A DNA stretch of 15,492 nt, from contig JAZFUU010000260.1 of assembly GCA_036447375.1 (NCBI GenBank), forward strand, positions 1 to 15,492, given 5' to 3'. Below, one piece after another: positions 14,559-15,492 of the stretch (positions are counted from its first letter, which is position 1; each line of letters begins with the position of its first letter). The notes under the pieces were generated by a model. It was not told where the DNA came from, did not search any database, and saw only the letters and a list, made by a program, of their open reading frames with translations. A program made the translations under genes and the position numbers. The DNA is from JACZXC01 sp036447375. GTDB lineage: Bacteria > Myxococcota_A > UBA9160 > SMWR01.

Positions 14559-15492
14559 CGGGTCCCAAATCCCCCCCGGCCCCGGCCGTTCTCGTACTGG
14601 CCGATGGCAGCGTCTTCCGGGGCACAGCGTTTGGCGCCGATGCCACCGGGATTGGCGAGGTCTGTTTCAATACCAGCATGACCGGCTACCAGGAGATCCT
14701 CACGGATCCCTCCTACGCCGGGCAGCTGGTCGCCATGACCTACACACAGATCGGGAATGTGGGAGTGAACCCCGAGGATGACGAGTCGGCGCGGCCGTTT
14801 CTTCAGGGCTTCATCGCGAGGGAAGTCTTCGAGCGACCGAGCAACTGGCGGTCGAGCGAGCCCCTGGGCGCGTTCATGCGGCGATTCGGCGTGCCCGGGA
14901 TCGCTGGCATCGATACCCGTGCGTTGGTCCGACGGGTCCGGGAGGGTGGGGCGCAAGTCGGTGTGCTCAGCACCGACGCCGCGCAGCAAGACTCGGACGT
15001 GCTACTGGAACGCGCGCGCGCGGCGCCGGGTCTCGACGGACGCGACCTGGTGGACGAGGTGACCTGCGACGAGGCCTACGCCTGGACCGAGGGAGTCTGG
15101 GTTGGGATCCGCGGCCAGCTGCCCCGGGCCCCGCGGCCGACGCCGAGTTACCGACTGGTGGCCTACGACTTCGGAATCAAACGAGACATCCTGCGGAAGC
15201 TGGTCGAGCATGGATTCGATGTCACGGTCGTTCCGGCGCGCACCTCCGCCGAGGCGGCTCTGGCCCATCGACCGGATGCGATTTTTCTCTCCAATGGGCC
15301 GGGGGATCCCGCCGCCGTTGGTGGGGTTCGGGAGAACGTGCGTCAGCTCGCGGCGGAAAAGCCCATGTTCGGGATCTGCCTCGGCCATCAGATCCTCGGT
15401 CTGGCCCTGGGCGGTAGCACCCACAAGCTCAAGTTCGGACACCACGGGGCCAATCAGCCCGGACAGGATCTCGCGACCCGGAAGGTGGCGAT
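14555..15492 (+). CDS. carA: Carbamoyl phosphate synthetase small (glutaminase) subunit, 3' truncated by window
   Basis: The frame runs from GTG 14555 to the window edge, giving 312 residues of a protein normally near 360-390. The N-terminal CarA domain is clear: LVLADGSVFRGTAFGADATG, FNTSMTGYQEILTDPSYAGQ and GIAGIDTRALVRRVREGG. The class I glutamine amidotransferase domain begins at YRLVAYDFGIKRDILRKL, with oxyanion loop LSNGPGDPAAVG and nucleophile C275 in FGICLGHQILGLALGG. It supplies ammonia from glutamine to CarB for carbamoyl phosphate, the substrate of pyrB upstream. KFGHHGANQPGQDL is the expected motif with H for the common R after GH. The start codon overlaps the pyrC stop (GTGA). 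The catalytic His/Glu region and stop lie beyond the window; carB probably follows. Confidence 0.97.
   Translation, partial: MTGPKSPPAPAVLVLADGSVFRGTAFGADATGIGEVCFNTSMTGYQEILTDPSYAGQLVAMTYTQIGNVGVNPEDDESARPFLQGFIAREVFERPSNWRSSEPLGAFMRRFGVPGIAGIDTRALVRRVREGGAQVGVLSTDAAQQDSDVLLERARAAPGLDGRDLVDEVTCDEAYAWTEGVWVGIRGQLPRAPRPTPSYRLVAYDFGIKRDILRKLVEHGFDVTVVPARTSAEAALAHRPDAIFLSNGPGDPAAVGGVRENVRQLAAEKPMFGICLGHQILGLALGGSTHKLKFGHHGANQPGQDLATRKVA

Overview
The window is high-GC bacterial DNA (roughly two-thirds G+C by eye), almost fully coding, with many one- to four-base gene overlaps. Gene content and protein style (rpoA-rplQ, ArgS followed by a SPOR protein, a PyrR-headed pyrimidine operon, a selenoprotein, a PhyH-type oxygenase) suggest an uncultured member of the former Deltaproteobacteria (Myxococcota, Desulfobacterota or Binatota-like). 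There is no rRNA here to place it, so this is an inference. No mobile elements, tRNAs or CRISPR arrays were seen.

Bases 1-7534 (all +): the end of rpoA and rplQ close a ribosomal operon. They are followed by a membrane-anchored TlpA/ResA-type thioredoxin, an FtsB/DivIC-like division protein, argS, a SPOR-domain protein, rmlD, lepA and lepB. From argS to lepB the genes overlap or lie within a few bases of each other, which suggests one transcript joining translation, cell envelope and secretion functions. L17 carries an unusual 86-residue lysine/alanine tail.

Bases 7535-11562: an accessory island. A minus-strand gene (7661-8758) looks like two ORFs split by a TGA. The TGA lies exactly where a thioredoxin-fold protein has its active-site cysteine (W-A-S-W-[TGA]-G-C-R), the frame continues on both sides, and a bacterial SECIS-like hairpin starts 14 nt after it. 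I read it as one 365-residue selenoprotein with a cysteine-containing N-terminal region, a redoxin core and a TPR-like tail. It is divergent, by only 31 bp, from a phytanoyl-CoA dioxygenase-family gene. That gene converges on a sodium:solute symporter (minus strand).

Bases 11563-15492 (+): a pyrimidine operon pyrR-pyrB-pyrC-carA (carA runs off the end), every junction a 4-bp start/stop overlap. In front of pyrR is a candidate promoter and a short leader that folds into a PyrR-binding-loop-like hairpin whose 3' arm contains the ribosome binding site. This suggests UMP-dependent translational autorepression by PyrR rather than a terminator attenuator.

The strongest points for follow-up are the selenoprotein with its SECIS and unusual architecture, and the PyrR hairpin overlapping the pyrR ribosome binding site.
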